Below are positions 1-7,659 of a stretch of 8,558 nucleotides of DNA, in pieces. A program made the translations under genes and the position numbers. The notes beneath the pieces are model-generated. The model was not told the origin of the DNA. It searched no databases and was given only the letters and a program-made list of their open reading frames with translations. Every line of letters starts with the position of its first letter. The stretch's first letter is position 1. The stretch is from Kiritimatiellia bacterium (GTDB lineage: Bacteria > Verrucomicrobiota > Kiritimatiellia > RFP12 > DVOR01), in assembly GCA_017548245.1 (NCBI GenBank), contig JAFYMU010000056.1, forward strand, positions 1 through 8,558. The letters are read 5' to 3'.

Positions 1-19
1 GCTCGGCATCATTGGTTAA
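1..19 (+). CDS. groES: GroES co-chaperonin, C-terminal end only (partial)
   Basis: Reading from base 2, the codons give Leu-Gly-Ile-Ile-Gly followed by a TAA stop at 17-19. This matches the usual end of 10-kDa chaperonins, which finish in a short hydrophobic stretch of the type D-I-L-G-I-I-G. The stop lies 35 bases before the groEL start, the normal groES-groEL arrangement. GroES forms the heptameric lid of the GroEL folding chamber in the cytosol. Only five residues are visible, so the call rests on this tail plus its position directly before groEL. The rest of the gene and the operon promoter lie outside the window. Confidence 0.72.
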
Positions 20-40
20 TTGAACCCCATTTTGAACATT

Positions 41-46
41 AAAGGA
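41..46 (+). promoter_or_regulatory. Shine-Dalgarno sequence of groEL
   Basis: AAAGGA ends eight bases before the ATG at 55, a good ribosome binding site at standard spacing. It supports the ATG at 55 as the start. Confidence 0.8.
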
Positions 47-54
47 ATTGAATC

Positions 55-1689
55 ATGTCCGCAAAGCAAATGAAATATGAGGGCGATGCCCGTCAGGCTA
101 TTCTCAATGGCGTGAGCAAGTTGGCCAAGGCTGTGGCCACCACGCTCGGCCCCTCGGGTCGCAATGTCATCATCGACAAGAAGTTCGGTTCGCCCCACAT
201 CACCAAGGACGGCGTCTCTGTGGCTAAGGAAATCGAACTCCCTGATCCCTTCGAAAACATGGGCGCTCAGATGGTTCGTGAAGTCGCTTCCAAGACGAAC
301 GACGTCGCTGGTGACGGTACCACCACCGCAACCATCCTCGGCGAAGCCATTTACCGCGAAGGTTTGAAGAATGTGACCGCTGGCGCCAATCCGCAGGCTG
401 TGAAGCGCGGTATTGACAAGGCTGCCGCAGCTGCCGTGACGGCAATCGCAGCACTCGCCAAGCCCGTGTCGACCAACGAAGAAGTGGCTCAGGTGGCCAC
501 CATCTCTGCAAACGGTGATACCGAAATCGGCGCCATCATCGCAGACGCAATGGACAAGGTTGGCAAGGACGGCACCATCACCGTGGAAGACGGCAAGACC
601 ACCGAAATGACCTCTGATGTCGTGGAAGGTATGCAGTTCGACAAGGGCTACCTCAGCCCCTACTTCGTGACCGCAGCCGAAAGCATGGAATGCGTGTTGG
701 ACAACCCCTTCATCCTCATCTACGAAAAGAAGATCTCCAACCTCAACGACATGCTTCCCCTCCTCCAGGGCGTGGCAAAGAGTGGTCGTCCGCTCCTCAT
801 CATCGCTGAAGACGTGGAAGGCGAAGCCCTCGCAACGTTGGTGGTGAACAAGCTCCGCGGCACGCTCCAGATCTGCGCAGTGAAGGCTCCTGGCTTCGGC
901 GATCGTCGTAAGGAAATGCTCAAGGATATCGCAATCCTCACGGGCGGCCAGGTGATCTCTGAAGATCTCGGCATCAAGTTGGAATCGGTCACCGTGGATC
1001 AGCTCGGTACCGCTAAGCGCGTCACCGTGGACAAGGAAAGCACCACCATCGTTGAAGGCGCTGGCAAGACCTCCGAAATCCAGGGTCGCGTGGCTGAAAT
1101 CAAGCATCAGATCGACACCACCTCCTCTGACTATGACCGCGAAAAGCTCCAGGAACGCTTGGCTAAGCTCGCTGGTGGCGTGGCCGTAATCAAGGTGGGC
1201 GCTCAGACTGAAGCCGCCATGAAGGAAAAGAAGGATCGCGTGGATGACGCCTTGCACGCAACCCGTGCAGCCGTGGAAGAAGGCATTGTGCCCGGCGGTG
1301 GCGTTGCCCTCATCCGTTGCCAGAAGGCTGTTGAAGATTGCGCCGCTGCACTCTGCGGTGACGAAAAGATTGGCGCCGAAATCCTCGGCCGCGCAATGGA
1401 AGCGCCTCTCCGTCAGCTCGTGCAGAACGCTGGCCTCGAAGCCGCACTCATCGTTGAAAAGGTGAAGGGCGCAGAAGGTAACAACGGTTACAACGTGGCA
1501 ACCGGCGAATTCGTCGACCTCGTCAACGCTGGTGTCTTGGACCCCGCTAAGGTGACGCGCTCTGCGCTCCAGAACGCAGCCTCCATCGCAGGCCTCCTCC
1601 TCACCACCGAATGCATGATCACGGAAATTCCCGAACCCAAGACGGCCGCTCCGGCAATGCCTGACGGCGGCATGGGCGGCATGATGTAA
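55..1689 (+). CDS. groEL: GroEL / Hsp60 chaperonin, 60 kDa
   Basis: ATP-dependent cytosolic folding chaperonin that forms a double ring of 14 subunits and works with GroES. The protein is 544 residues, the normal family length, and has the full equatorial-intermediate-apical-intermediate-equatorial order. Visible signatures are the nucleotide-binding TLGPSGRNV (30-38), AGDGTTTAT (85-93) containing Asp87, the hinge-side [10 protein letters not shown] (407-416), and Asp398, the ATP-hydrolysis aspartate at the same number as in E. coli. The C-terminus is the typical Gly-Met-rich tail (GGMGGMM). It has six Cys, three of them clustered at 422, 429 and 434. The start is fixed by the Shine-Dalgarno at 41-46 and by the family N-terminus ([16 protein letters not shown]). 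It is the second gene of a groES-groEL operon and is followed by an intrinsic terminator. Codon use is very biased: no TTA, CTA or TCA codon occurs, as expected for a highly expressed gene. Confidence 0.98.
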   Translation: MSAKQMKYEGDARQAILNGVSKLAKAVATTLGPSGRNVIIDKKFGSPHITKDGVSVAKEIELPDPFENMGAQMVREVASKTNDVAGDGTTTATILGEAIYREGLKNVTAGANPQAVKRGIDKAAAAAVTAIAALAKPVSTNEEVAQVATISANGDTEIGAIIADAMDKVGKDGTITVEDGKTTEMTSDVVEGMQFDKGYLSPYFVTAAESMECVLDNPFILIYEKKISNLNDMLPLLQGVAKSGRPLLIIAEDVEGEALATLVVNKLRGTLQICAVKAPGFGDRRKEMLKDIAILTGGQVISEDLGIKLESVTVDQLGTAKRVTVDKESTTIVEGAGKTSEIQGRVAEIKHQIDTTSSDYDREKLQERLAKLAGGVAVIKVGAQTEAAMKEKKDRVDDALHATRAAVEEGIVPGGGVALIRCQKAVEDCAAALCGDEKIGAEILGRAMEAPLRQLVQNAGLEAALIVEKVKGAEGNNGYNVATGEFVDLVNAGVLDPAKVTRSALQNAASIAGLLLTTECMITEIPEPKTAAPAMPDGGMGGMM

Positions 1690-1715
1690 TTCGCTTCTGA
1701 AGCCATCATACAAAC

Positions 1716-1751
1716 AAACGCACGTTCCTCTCGGAGCGTGCGTTTTTCTTT
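1716..1751 (+). terminator. Intrinsic terminator of groES-groEL
   Basis: The left arm at 1716-1728 (AAACGCACGTTCC) pairs with 1733-1745 (GGAGCGTGCGTTT) around a TCTC loop. This gives a 13-bp stem with one G-T wobble. The 3' arm runs into TTTTT, then CTTT. It sits 26 bases after the groEL stop. Confidence 0.92.
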
Positions 1752-1923
1752 ATGTTTTTAGCAGTGTTAGCCGCCCATAAGAGCACCCTGGCCTTTTAAA
1801 CGAACGCTTGAAATCGCGTTTCCACCGTTCTGCTAAACAACAAACAACCCGCAATCGCCCGAAGAGCGAAGCAGCAAACAACATTTTAAAGGTAGAAAAA
1901 TGCGCTTGAATGTGCGATTTAAC
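1752..1923. other. Intergenic stretch with no gene seen
   Basis: About 170 bases between the groEL terminator and the gap promoter hold no convincing gene. Two loosely similar blocks occur, TTTTAAA (1794-1800, 1884-1890) and CGCTTGAA (1805-1812, 1903-1910), together with A/C-rich runs of the AACAACAAACAAC kind. There is a small inverted repeat AACGC/GCGTT at 1803-1820. A 12-codon reading frame including stop (1900-1935) has AAAGG upstream but overlaps the -35 box of the gap promoter, so it is probably not a gene. No tRNA or riboswitch fold was recognised. Confidence 0.5.
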
Positions 1924-1953
1924 TTGACTTTTTAGGGTTATTTTCAGTATTCT
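1924..1953 (+). promoter_or_regulatory. Predicted sigma-70-type promoter of gap
   Basis: TTGACT at 1924-1929 matches the -35 consensus in five of six positions. It is followed after 18 bases by TATTCT at 1948-1953 (four of six for -10). Transcription would start near 1960 and give a leader of about 70 bases before gap. The region is AT-rich, as expected for a promoter. Confidence 0.6.
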
Positions 1954-1969
1954 TTTGGTATTCATTTGT

Positions 1970-2003
1970 GGCAGTGTCTGCGCGAGCGCGCTGAAGGGCT
2001 GCC
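1970..2003 (+). promoter_or_regulatory. Stem-loop in the gap mRNA leader
   Basis: GGCAG (1970-1974) pairs with CTGCC (1999-2003). Inside it, GCGC (1980-1983) pairs with GCGC (1988-1991) around a GAGC loop. The structure lies between the predicted transcription start and the Shine-Dalgarno, which it leaves free. It has no U-run, so it is not a terminator. It may stabilise the mRNA or act in regulation. No known riboswitch or leader family was recognised. Confidence 0.45.
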
Positions 2004-2013
2004 AAGAAACGAC

Positions 2014-2019
2014 AAGGAG
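2014..2019 (+). promoter_or_regulatory. Shine-Dalgarno sequence of gap
   Basis: AAGGAG ends nine bases before the ATG at 2029. It is a near-ideal ribosome binding site and fixes the start. Confidence 0.85.
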
Positions 2020-2022
2020 TAA

Positions 2023-3027
<1,005 letters not shown>

Positions 3028-3046
3028 GTTTCATCTTACCGACGAT

Positions 3047-3083
3047 AAAAGGTTCCGGCACGCGCCGGAACCTTTTTCTTTTT
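3047..3083 (+). terminator. Intrinsic terminator of gap
   Basis: A perfect 13-bp stem pairs AAAAGGTTCCGGC (3047-3059) with GCCGGAACCTTTT (3064-3076) around an ACGC loop, followed by more T. It sits 19 bases after the gap stop codon. The A-run on the left arm could also make it work in the opposite direction, but no gene enters from that side. Confidence 0.94.
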
Positions 3084-3147
3084 AAGCAGTCAATCTTCTT
3101 TTTTGATAGGCTTTCACCATCCTCCACCGTTAACTCATTCCAAACGT

Positions 3148-4797
3148 ATGCAAGCGCTTCACTTTCTCTCTAACCAACCCCTGCTTGTTGAGCAAGCCAT
3201 CCATGTGGTTCGTACCTTACAACAAGCAGGTTTCATTGCCTACTTTGCGGGTGGCTGTGTGCGCGATGCATTACGGCAAGCGCCCGTCAAAGATATTGAC
3301 ATCGCGACCTCGGCCACGCCTGAAGAGGTGGCCGCCCTCTTCCCCGCCCAAAGCATTGGCGTTGGGAAAAGCTTTGGTGTGATGTTAGTTGTCCTCAATG
3401 GTATTTCCTATGACGTGGCAACCTTCCGAACCGATGGCGGCTACCAAGATGGACGTCACCCCGAGTTCATCACCTATGACACCGCGGAACACGATGCGCA
3501 GCGACGCGACTTTACCGTAAACGCGCTCTTTTACGATCCAATTGCACAATCCATCATTGACTATGTTGGCGGCGTTGCCGACTTAGAAGCAGGTGTGTTG
3601 CGCGCAATTGGTACGCCGCGTCTACGGTTTCAAGAGGACCGCCTGCGCCTGTTGCGTGCGATTCGCTTCGCCACCGTCTGCAATTGGAAGATCGACCCCC
3701 AAACGTGGCAAGCGCTTTGCGATGAGGCACCCCACTTAATGTGCGTGAGTATCGAACGCATCCATGTGGAATTTATCCGTATGTTGTGCGAAGCGGAGGA
3801 TCCCGGAGAGGCGCTCCATCTTTTGCGCATCAGCGGTCTTCTCCAACGCTTCTTTCCCGAATTAGTGGCACTGCACGGTTGCCTCCAAGACCCCATTTGG
3901 CATCCCGAAGGGGACGTCTGGCAGCACACCGTCAAGATGTTACAACGCATTCCCAAGAAACGTGACCCCGAACTCGTTTGGTCGGTCCTACTCCATGACA
4001 TTGGCAAACCCGCCGCACTCATTGTTGACCGCAAACCTGACGGTTCGCCCTGGCACCGCACCCCCAATCACGCCTCGATTGGCGCTCAAATGGCCGAATC
4101 CATCCTGCGCCGTTTCAAAGCGTCCAATGACGCGATTGAACGCATCACTACCGCGGTGCGTTATCACATGCAATTTGTTGAAATCCAAAAGATGCGACAA
4201 TCCTCGTTGCGTCAAATGTTGGGCCGTCCAACCATTGAGTTGGAACTCGCCCTGCACCGTTTGGACTGCCTCTCCTCGCACGCGAAGTTAGACCTCTACG
4301 ATTACGCAAGGGAAAAATTGGACGCCTTTGCGGGCGAACCCGTTTTGCCGCCTCCTGCCTTGACAGGTAAAGATCTCATTGCCTTGGGTTACAAGCCCTC
4401 GCCCGCCTTCGGCCGCCATCTCAAAAAGGCCTACCAAGCACAACTTGAAGGCGCCGATCGAGCCACCCTCCTCGTAGAAGCCCTCTGCCAAGCGCCCGGC
4501 CACTCCAACCGTGCCAAACGCATCGCCTTTGTGCTCAACGCAGATGGTTCCATCCCCTTACCGAAGGCATGGGAAACGCGCGGCGAACATCCCGATTGGG
4601 AGGTTGCCCTCATTGTTGTTCCTGGAATTTATTGGAATCAGCCTACACCAGAGGGGGCGCGCGTCTTACGACTCGTCACCGATTGCGCAGGCAAGACCGA
4701 TTATCCGGCCGCCAAGACCTTTGATCTCTTGATTCTTGATGCGGCACAAGCCGAACCCGACCTGTGCAACGTGGCAACCGCCACCTTACTGGTTTAA
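3148..4797 (+). CDS. tRNA CCA / poly(A) nucleotidyltransferase (class II) with HD domain and unusual C-terminal extension
   Basis: Likely adds or repairs the 3'-CCA end of tRNA; a poly(A) polymerase role cannot be excluded from sequence alone. With the ATG at 3148 the protein is 549 residues. The nucleotidyltransferase head carries GG (35-36) and the metal-binding DID (49-51). RRDFTVNA (119-126) is motif B, and EDRLRLLR (163-170) is the EDxxR base-selection motif of CCA enzymes. An HD phosphohydrolase domain follows, with His260, His283-Asp284 (LLHDIGKP) and RYHM (338-341). The family core seems to end near residue 450; about 98 further residues (452-549) are not familiar. An in-frame TTG at 3103 would add 15 residues, but it lies just after the gap terminator and the added sequence is unlike the family. 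Neither start has a clear Shine-Dalgarno. Codon use is mixed, unlike groEL and gap. No convincing promoter was found. Confidence 0.88.
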   Translation: MQALHFLSNQPLLVEQAIHVVRTLQQAGFIAYFAGGCVRDALRQAPVKDIDIATSATPEEVAALFPAQSIGVGKSFGVMLVVLNGISYDVATFRTDGGYQDGRHPEFITYDTAEHDAQRRDFTVNALFYDPIAQSIIDYVGGVADLEAGVLRAIGTPRLRFQEDRLRLLRAIRFATVCNWKIDPQTWQALCDEAPHLMCVSIERIHVEFIRMLCEAEDPGEALHLLRISGLLQRFFPELVALHGCLQDPIWHPEGDVWQHTVKMLQRIPKKRDPELVWSVLLHDIGKPAALIVDRKPDGSPWHRTPNHASIGAQMAESILRRFKASNDAIERITTAVRYHMQFVEIQKMRQSSLRQMLGRPTIELELALHRLDCLSSHAKLDLYDYAREKLDAFAGEPVLPPPALTGKDLIALGYKPSPAFGRHLKKAYQAQLEGADRATLLVEALCQAPGHSNRAKRIAFVLNADGSIPLPKAWETRGEHPDWEVALIVVPGIYWNQPTPEGARVLRLVTDCAGKTDYPAAKTFDLLILDAAQAEPDLCNVATATLLV

Positions 4798-4804
4798 ATT
4801 AAAC
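4792..4804. repeat. Palindrome joining the two convergent stop codons
   Basis: GTTTAAATTAAAC is a perfect palindrome around A4798. It contains the last Val codon and TAA stop of both converging genes (GTT-TAA read on each strand). It is too short and AT-rich to be a good terminator. Confidence 0.8.
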
Positions 4805-5602
4805 GCAACAAAACCACACCAAACCGCCAACACCGAGTGCCAAGCAGTAGAAGCCGAAGCGCCAAAAGTGTTGGCGGTTCAGCAAACGCACCATCCACGC
4901 CACACTGGCATAACCCACAATACCTGCGACAACAAAGCCCGTGATCGCCAGCCCCGCCGTCAATCCTTCAAAGGCACTCGCTTGACCCTCTCCCAACATA
5001 CGCACAATGTGCAAGAGATTGCCTCCGATAATGACGGGCACCACCATCAAGAAGGAAAAAGCTGCGGCGCGTTCGGACTGCACCCCTAAGAAACGCGACA
5101 TCGCGATTGTGCTCCCACTGCGCGAAACGCCAGGCAACATCGCAATCGCCTGCGCCACACCCATGGCGACACCACGCATGGGCGTCACCTCGCGACCACG
5201 ATCACTGCCCCAACGGCGCGTTGCCAAAAGAAGTAAACCCGTAAAGATCAAACTACAACAAACAAAGACTGGCGACTCTGCGGCGGCTTCCAAGGCATCT
5301 TCAAAGCAAAGCCCAAGAATAACAGCTGGAATCATGGATAAAAGGATAGCAACGGCGAACGTCCAAGCACTTTTTTCGCCACGCACCAACCCCACTGTAA
5401 CCTCTTTCAAGAGCTTACGATAAAAGAGTAAGACCGCCACAAGCGTTCCACCATGAAGCAGCAACTCGACCCCCAACCCACTCATTGCCGTAAAGTCCAA
5501 AAAATGTTTGGCCAACACCAAATGGCCCGATGAACTCACGGGAAGAAATTCGGTCAACCCCTGAACGATGGCAAGCAAAATCATTTGAAAATAGGTATTC
5601 AT
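4799..5602 (-). CDS. uppP: Undecaprenyl-diphosphatase (UppP/BacA)
   Basis: Integral inner-membrane enzyme that dephosphorylates undecaprenyl diphosphate, regenerating the lipid carrier for peptidoglycan and other surface polymers; overexpression in this family gives bacitracin resistance. The protein is 267 residues, close to the usual 265-275. The first family motif is QGLTEFLPVSSSGH (14-27), with Glu18 and the Ser-rich loop. The second is LPGVSRSGST (156-165), with the catalytic Arg161. Several hydrophobic membrane segments are evident, for example around 50-62, 82-100, 112-127, 183-200, 217-237 and 250-265. Cys pairs occur at 115-116 and 265-266. The start at 5602 leaves 13 residues before the first motif, as in known members. 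It converges on the nucleotidyltransferase gene with one base between stops and no terminator. The predicted promoter sits almost on the start codon. Confidence 0.96.
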   Translation of the reverse strand: MNTYFQMILLAIVQGLTEFLPVSSSGHLVLAKHFLDFTAMSGLGVELLLHGGTLVAVLLFYRKLLKEVTVGLVRGEKSAWTFAVAILLSMIPAVILGLCFEDALEAAAESPVFVCCSLIFTGLLLLATRRWGSDRGREVTPMRGVAMGVAQAIAMLPGVSRSGSTIAMSRFLGVQSERAAAFSFLMVVPVIIGGNLLHIVRMLGEGQASAFEGLTAGLAITGFVVAGIVGYASVAWMVRLLNRQHFWRFGFYCLALGVGGLVWFCCV

Positions 5603-5609
5603 GGCGCAC

Positions 5610-5618
5610 AGTATAGCA
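5610..5618 (-). promoter_or_regulatory. Predicted extended -10 promoter of uppP, almost at the start codon
   Basis: Read on the minus strand, TGC-TATACT occupies 5618 to 5610: an extended -10 (TGn) with five of six matches to TATAAT. No good -35 is found at 17 bases; the hexamer there is weak. Only seven bases separate the -10 from the ATG, so transcription should begin at or within a base or two of the start codon. That predicts a leaderless or nearly leaderless mRNA. Confidence 0.6.
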
Positions 5619-5645
5619 TTTCATACGTGTAAAAACCGTTTTCTT

Positions 5646-5674
5646 TTGCGATTTTAGGCACATTGTGTTATACT
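5646..5674 (+). promoter_or_regulatory. Predicted promoter of aspS (extended -10)
   Basis: TTGCGA at 5646-5651 (four of six) is followed after 17 bases by TATACT at 5669-5674 (five of six). The TGT just before it makes an extended -10. The start of transcription would be near 5681, giving a leader of about 26 bases. This excludes coding starts upstream of 5681, such as the in-frame TTG at 5665, and supports the ATG at 5707. Confidence 0.72.
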
Positions 5675-5706
5675 TACGCGCGTTTTTATTAAGAAAGCGA
5701 GTCACT

Positions 5707-7515
5707 ATGCATCCTTATCGCACCCATACTTGTAACGAACTCCGCGCAGCTGATGCCGGCAAGACGGCCCGTATCTCGGGTTGGGTCTTCCGCAAGCGCG
5801 ACCATGGTGGCATTCTGTTTATCGACCTCCGCGACCATTATGGTTTGACCCAGGTTGTTGTTCACCCGAGCCGCAGCTTCTTTGCAGACATTGAAAAGGT
5901 GAAGCTCGAGAGCGTCATCACCGTGACGGGTAATGTCATTTTGCGTGAACCCTCCACCATCAACGCCGAATTGCCCACCGGCGAAATCGAACTCGTCGCT
6001 GACGAATGCGTGGTGGAATCGGCCGCTGAAACCACCCCCATTTACATCCCGGACGAAAACGAACCCGCAGAAGAGCAGCGTTTGACCTATCGCTACCTCG
6101 ACTTGCGTCGTGAACGCGTCCACAAAAACATCGTCTTGCGTTCCAAGCTCATCAGCTTCTTGCGCAAGCAGATGGAAGAACACGGTTTCAACGAATACCA
6201 GACCCCGATCTTGACCTGCTCAAGCCCCGAAGGTGCCCGTGACTACCTCGTGCCGTCGCGCGTTCACCACGGTAAATTCTACGCTTTGCCGCAGGCTCCC
6301 CAGCTCTTCAAGCAGCTCTTGATGGTGGCAGGCTTTGACCGTTACTTCCAGATCGCACCTTGCTTCCGTGACGAAGACTCGCGCGCCGACCGTTCGCCGG
6401 GCGAATTCTACCAGCTCGATATCGAAATGAGCTACGCCACGCAGGAAGACGTCTTCGCCGTGGTTGAAGATGTGCTCAGCAAGGCCTTCGCTGAATTCTC
6501 TCCCGCAGATTGGCAGATTGACCAGGCTCCTTGGCGCCGCATCCCCTACCGCGAAGCCATGTTGACCTACGGTTCGGACAAGCCCGACTTGCGCAACCCG
6601 CTCAAGATTATCGACGTGACCGAACTCTTCGGCAAGTCTGGCTTCGGTGCCTTCGCAAAGGCTGTTCAAGGTGGCGCAATCGTGCGTGCACTCCCCGTTC
6701 CGGGCATCAAGAACAAGCCCCGCAGCTTCTTTGACAAGCTCGAACCCTGGGCAAAGCAAGAACTCGGCGCTAAGGGTCTCGCTTATCTCGTGTGGGACAC
6801 CGACAAGATCAAGGGCCCCATCGCCAAGTTCCTCACCCAGGAAGAACTCGACGCGCTCGCCGCAATGGCCAACCTCAAGGATGGCGACGCGATCTTCTTC
6901 ATCTGCGACTCCGCAGAAAAGGCTCCCACGATGATGGGTGCCCTCCGCAAGAAGATGGGTATCGACCTCGACCTCATCGAAAAGAATGCTTACCGCTTCT
7001 GCTGGATCACCGACTTCCCCTTCTTCGAAAAGGACCCCGAGACTGGTGCAACCATCTTCTCGCACAACCCCTTCTCGATGCCTCAGGGCGAAATGGAAGC
7101 GCTCTTGACGAAGGATCCGCTCGACATCTTGGCTTACCAGTACGACGTGGTCTGCAACGGCATCGAACTCTCCTCTGGCGCTGTGCGTAACCACCGCCCC
7201 GACATCATGTACAAGGCCTTCGAAATCGCAGGTTACGGCCCTGAAGTGGTGGAACAGAAGTTCGGCTGCTTGTTGAACGCCTTCAAGTACGGCGCACCGC
7301 CTCACGCAGGTGTCGCTCCCGGCGTGGACCGCATGGTCATGCTCTTGGCTGGCGAAGAAAACATCCGCGAAGTCATCGCCTTCCCGATGAACCAGAAGGC
7401 TGAAGACTTGATGATGCACGCACCTGCCGAAGTCACCGAAAAGCAGTTGCGCGAACTCCACATCACGATTCGCCCCCACGGTGGCCAGCCCAAGCCGGCA
7501 ACGCCCGCCAACTAA
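5707..7515 (+). CDS. aspS: Aspartyl-tRNA synthetase (bacterial type), possibly Asp/Asn non-discriminating
   Basis: Class IIb cytosolic synthetase that charges tRNA-Asp with aspartate. From the ATG at 5707 the protein is 602 residues; E. coli AspRS has 590. Domains in order: N-terminal OB-fold anticodon-binding domain (about 1-105, with [14 protein letters not shown] at 22-35), class II catalytic core, bacterial GAD insertion (about 285-425), and the end of the core. Motif 2 is [19 protein letters not shown] (220-238) and motif 3 is [12 protein letters not shown] (535-546). The flipping-loop side ends in a Pro-rich tail ([11 protein letters not shown]). His33 and Ser83 stand where E. coli has Leu and Lys. 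In Pseudomonas-type enzymes, a non-Leu/non-Lys pair there goes with charging both tRNA-Asp and tRNA-Asn. The gene has its own promoter and terminator. The region before ATG (AAGAAAGCGAG) offers only a weak ribosome site. Codon use is biased like groEL. Confidence 0.97.
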   Translation: MHPYRTHTCNELRAADAGKTARISGWVFRKRDHGGILFIDLRDHYGLTQVVVHPSRSFFADIEKVKLESVITVTGNVILREPSTINAELPTGEIELVADECVVESAAETTPIYIPDENEPAEEQRLTYRYLDLRRERVHKNIVLRSKLISFLRKQMEEHGFNEYQTPILTCSSPEGARDYLVPSRVHHGKFYALPQAPQLFKQLLMVAGFDRYFQIAPCFRDEDSRADRSPGEFYQLDIEMSYATQEDVFAVVEDVLSKAFAEFSPADWQIDQAPWRRIPYREAMLTYGSDKPDLRNPLKIIDVTELFGKSGFGAFAKAVQGGAIVRALPVPGIKNKPRSFFDKLEPWAKQELGAKGLAYLVWDTDKIKGPIAKFLTQEELDALAAMANLKDGDAIFFICDSAEKAPTMMGALRKKMGIDLDLIEKNAYRFCWITDFPFFEKDPETGATIFSHNPFSMPQGEMEALLTKDPLDILAYQYDVVCNGIELSSGAVRNHRPDIMYKAFEIAGYGPEVVEQKFGCLLNAFKYGAPPHAGVAPGVDRMVMLLAGEENIREVIAFPMNQKAEDLMMHAPAEVTEKQLRELHITIRPHGGQPKPATPAN

Positions 7516-7538
7516 TCTGCAGTTCGTCTGCATCTCAC

Positions 7539-7571
7539 AACGGCACGGTGTCCACCGTGCCGTTTGTTTTT
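7539..7571 (+). terminator. Intrinsic terminator of aspS
   Basis: AACGGCACGGT (7539-7549) pairs perfectly with ACCGTGCCGTT (7554-7564) around a GTCC loop. A TG and five T follow. It lies 23 bases after the stop. A smaller 5-bp hairpin TGCAG/CTGCA (7518-7532) sits between the stop and the terminator and may be chance. Confidence 0.93.
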
Positions 7572-7575
7572 ATCC

Positions 7576-7604
7576 TTGCCTTTTTGAGCAAAGTTTGGTC
7601 TAAT
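7576..7604 (+). promoter_or_regulatory. Predicted promoter of the secreted-protein gene (extended -10)
   Basis: TTGCCT at 7576-7581 (four of six) is followed after 17 bases by TCTAAT at 7599-7604 (five of six). TGG directly before it makes an extended -10. The start would be near 7611, leaving a leader of about 50 bases. It lies just after the aspS terminator, which fits a new transcription unit. Confidence 0.6.
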
Positions 7605-7659
7605 GGTCTTAACACTACCCCACACCACTACGCGTGTTCCACTTTACCGAGACCGAACT

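Noticed and set aside
16..1713. Antisense open frame of 565 codons covering the whole of groEL
   Set aside because: It is aligned codon-for-codon with groEL and stays open only because groEL avoids TTA, CTA and TCA. The translated product is His/Cys/Gly-rich and low in plausibility. The same explains the 437-codon antisense frame over aspS (6220-7533) and the 179-codon one over gap (2023-2562).
1794..1910. Loose direct repeats TTTTAAA and CGCTTGAA in two copies
   Set aside because: The spacing differs between copies (90 and 98 bases) and the flanks do not match well, so they do not form an iteron array or an insertion-sequence end.
1900..1935. Small 11-residue reading frame with AAAGG upstream
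   Set aside because: It overlaps the -35 box of the gap promoter, so it would not be in the gap mRNA. A frame this short with a purine run upstream is easily found by chance in AT-rich DNA.
1750..1965. 71-codon minus-strand frame between groEL and gap
   Set aside because: It has no Shine-Dalgarno, an odd Lys/Arg/Phe-rich product, and it covers the gap promoter and part of the groEL terminator tail. No family resemblance was recognised.
3103..3147. TTG start 15 codons upstream for the nucleotidyltransferase, or TTGATA as its -35 box
   Set aside because: The extra residues are His/Pro-rich and unlike the family N-terminus. As a promoter, no acceptable -10 lies 16-18 bases downstream of TTGATA; TTAACT is at 21 bases and matches poorly.
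5665..5706. Upstream TTG start for aspS
   Set aside because: It lies inside the predicted promoter (overlapping the -10 region), before the expected transcription start, and adds 14 residues absent from the family; [12 protein letters not shown] at 5707 is the typical AspRS beginning.
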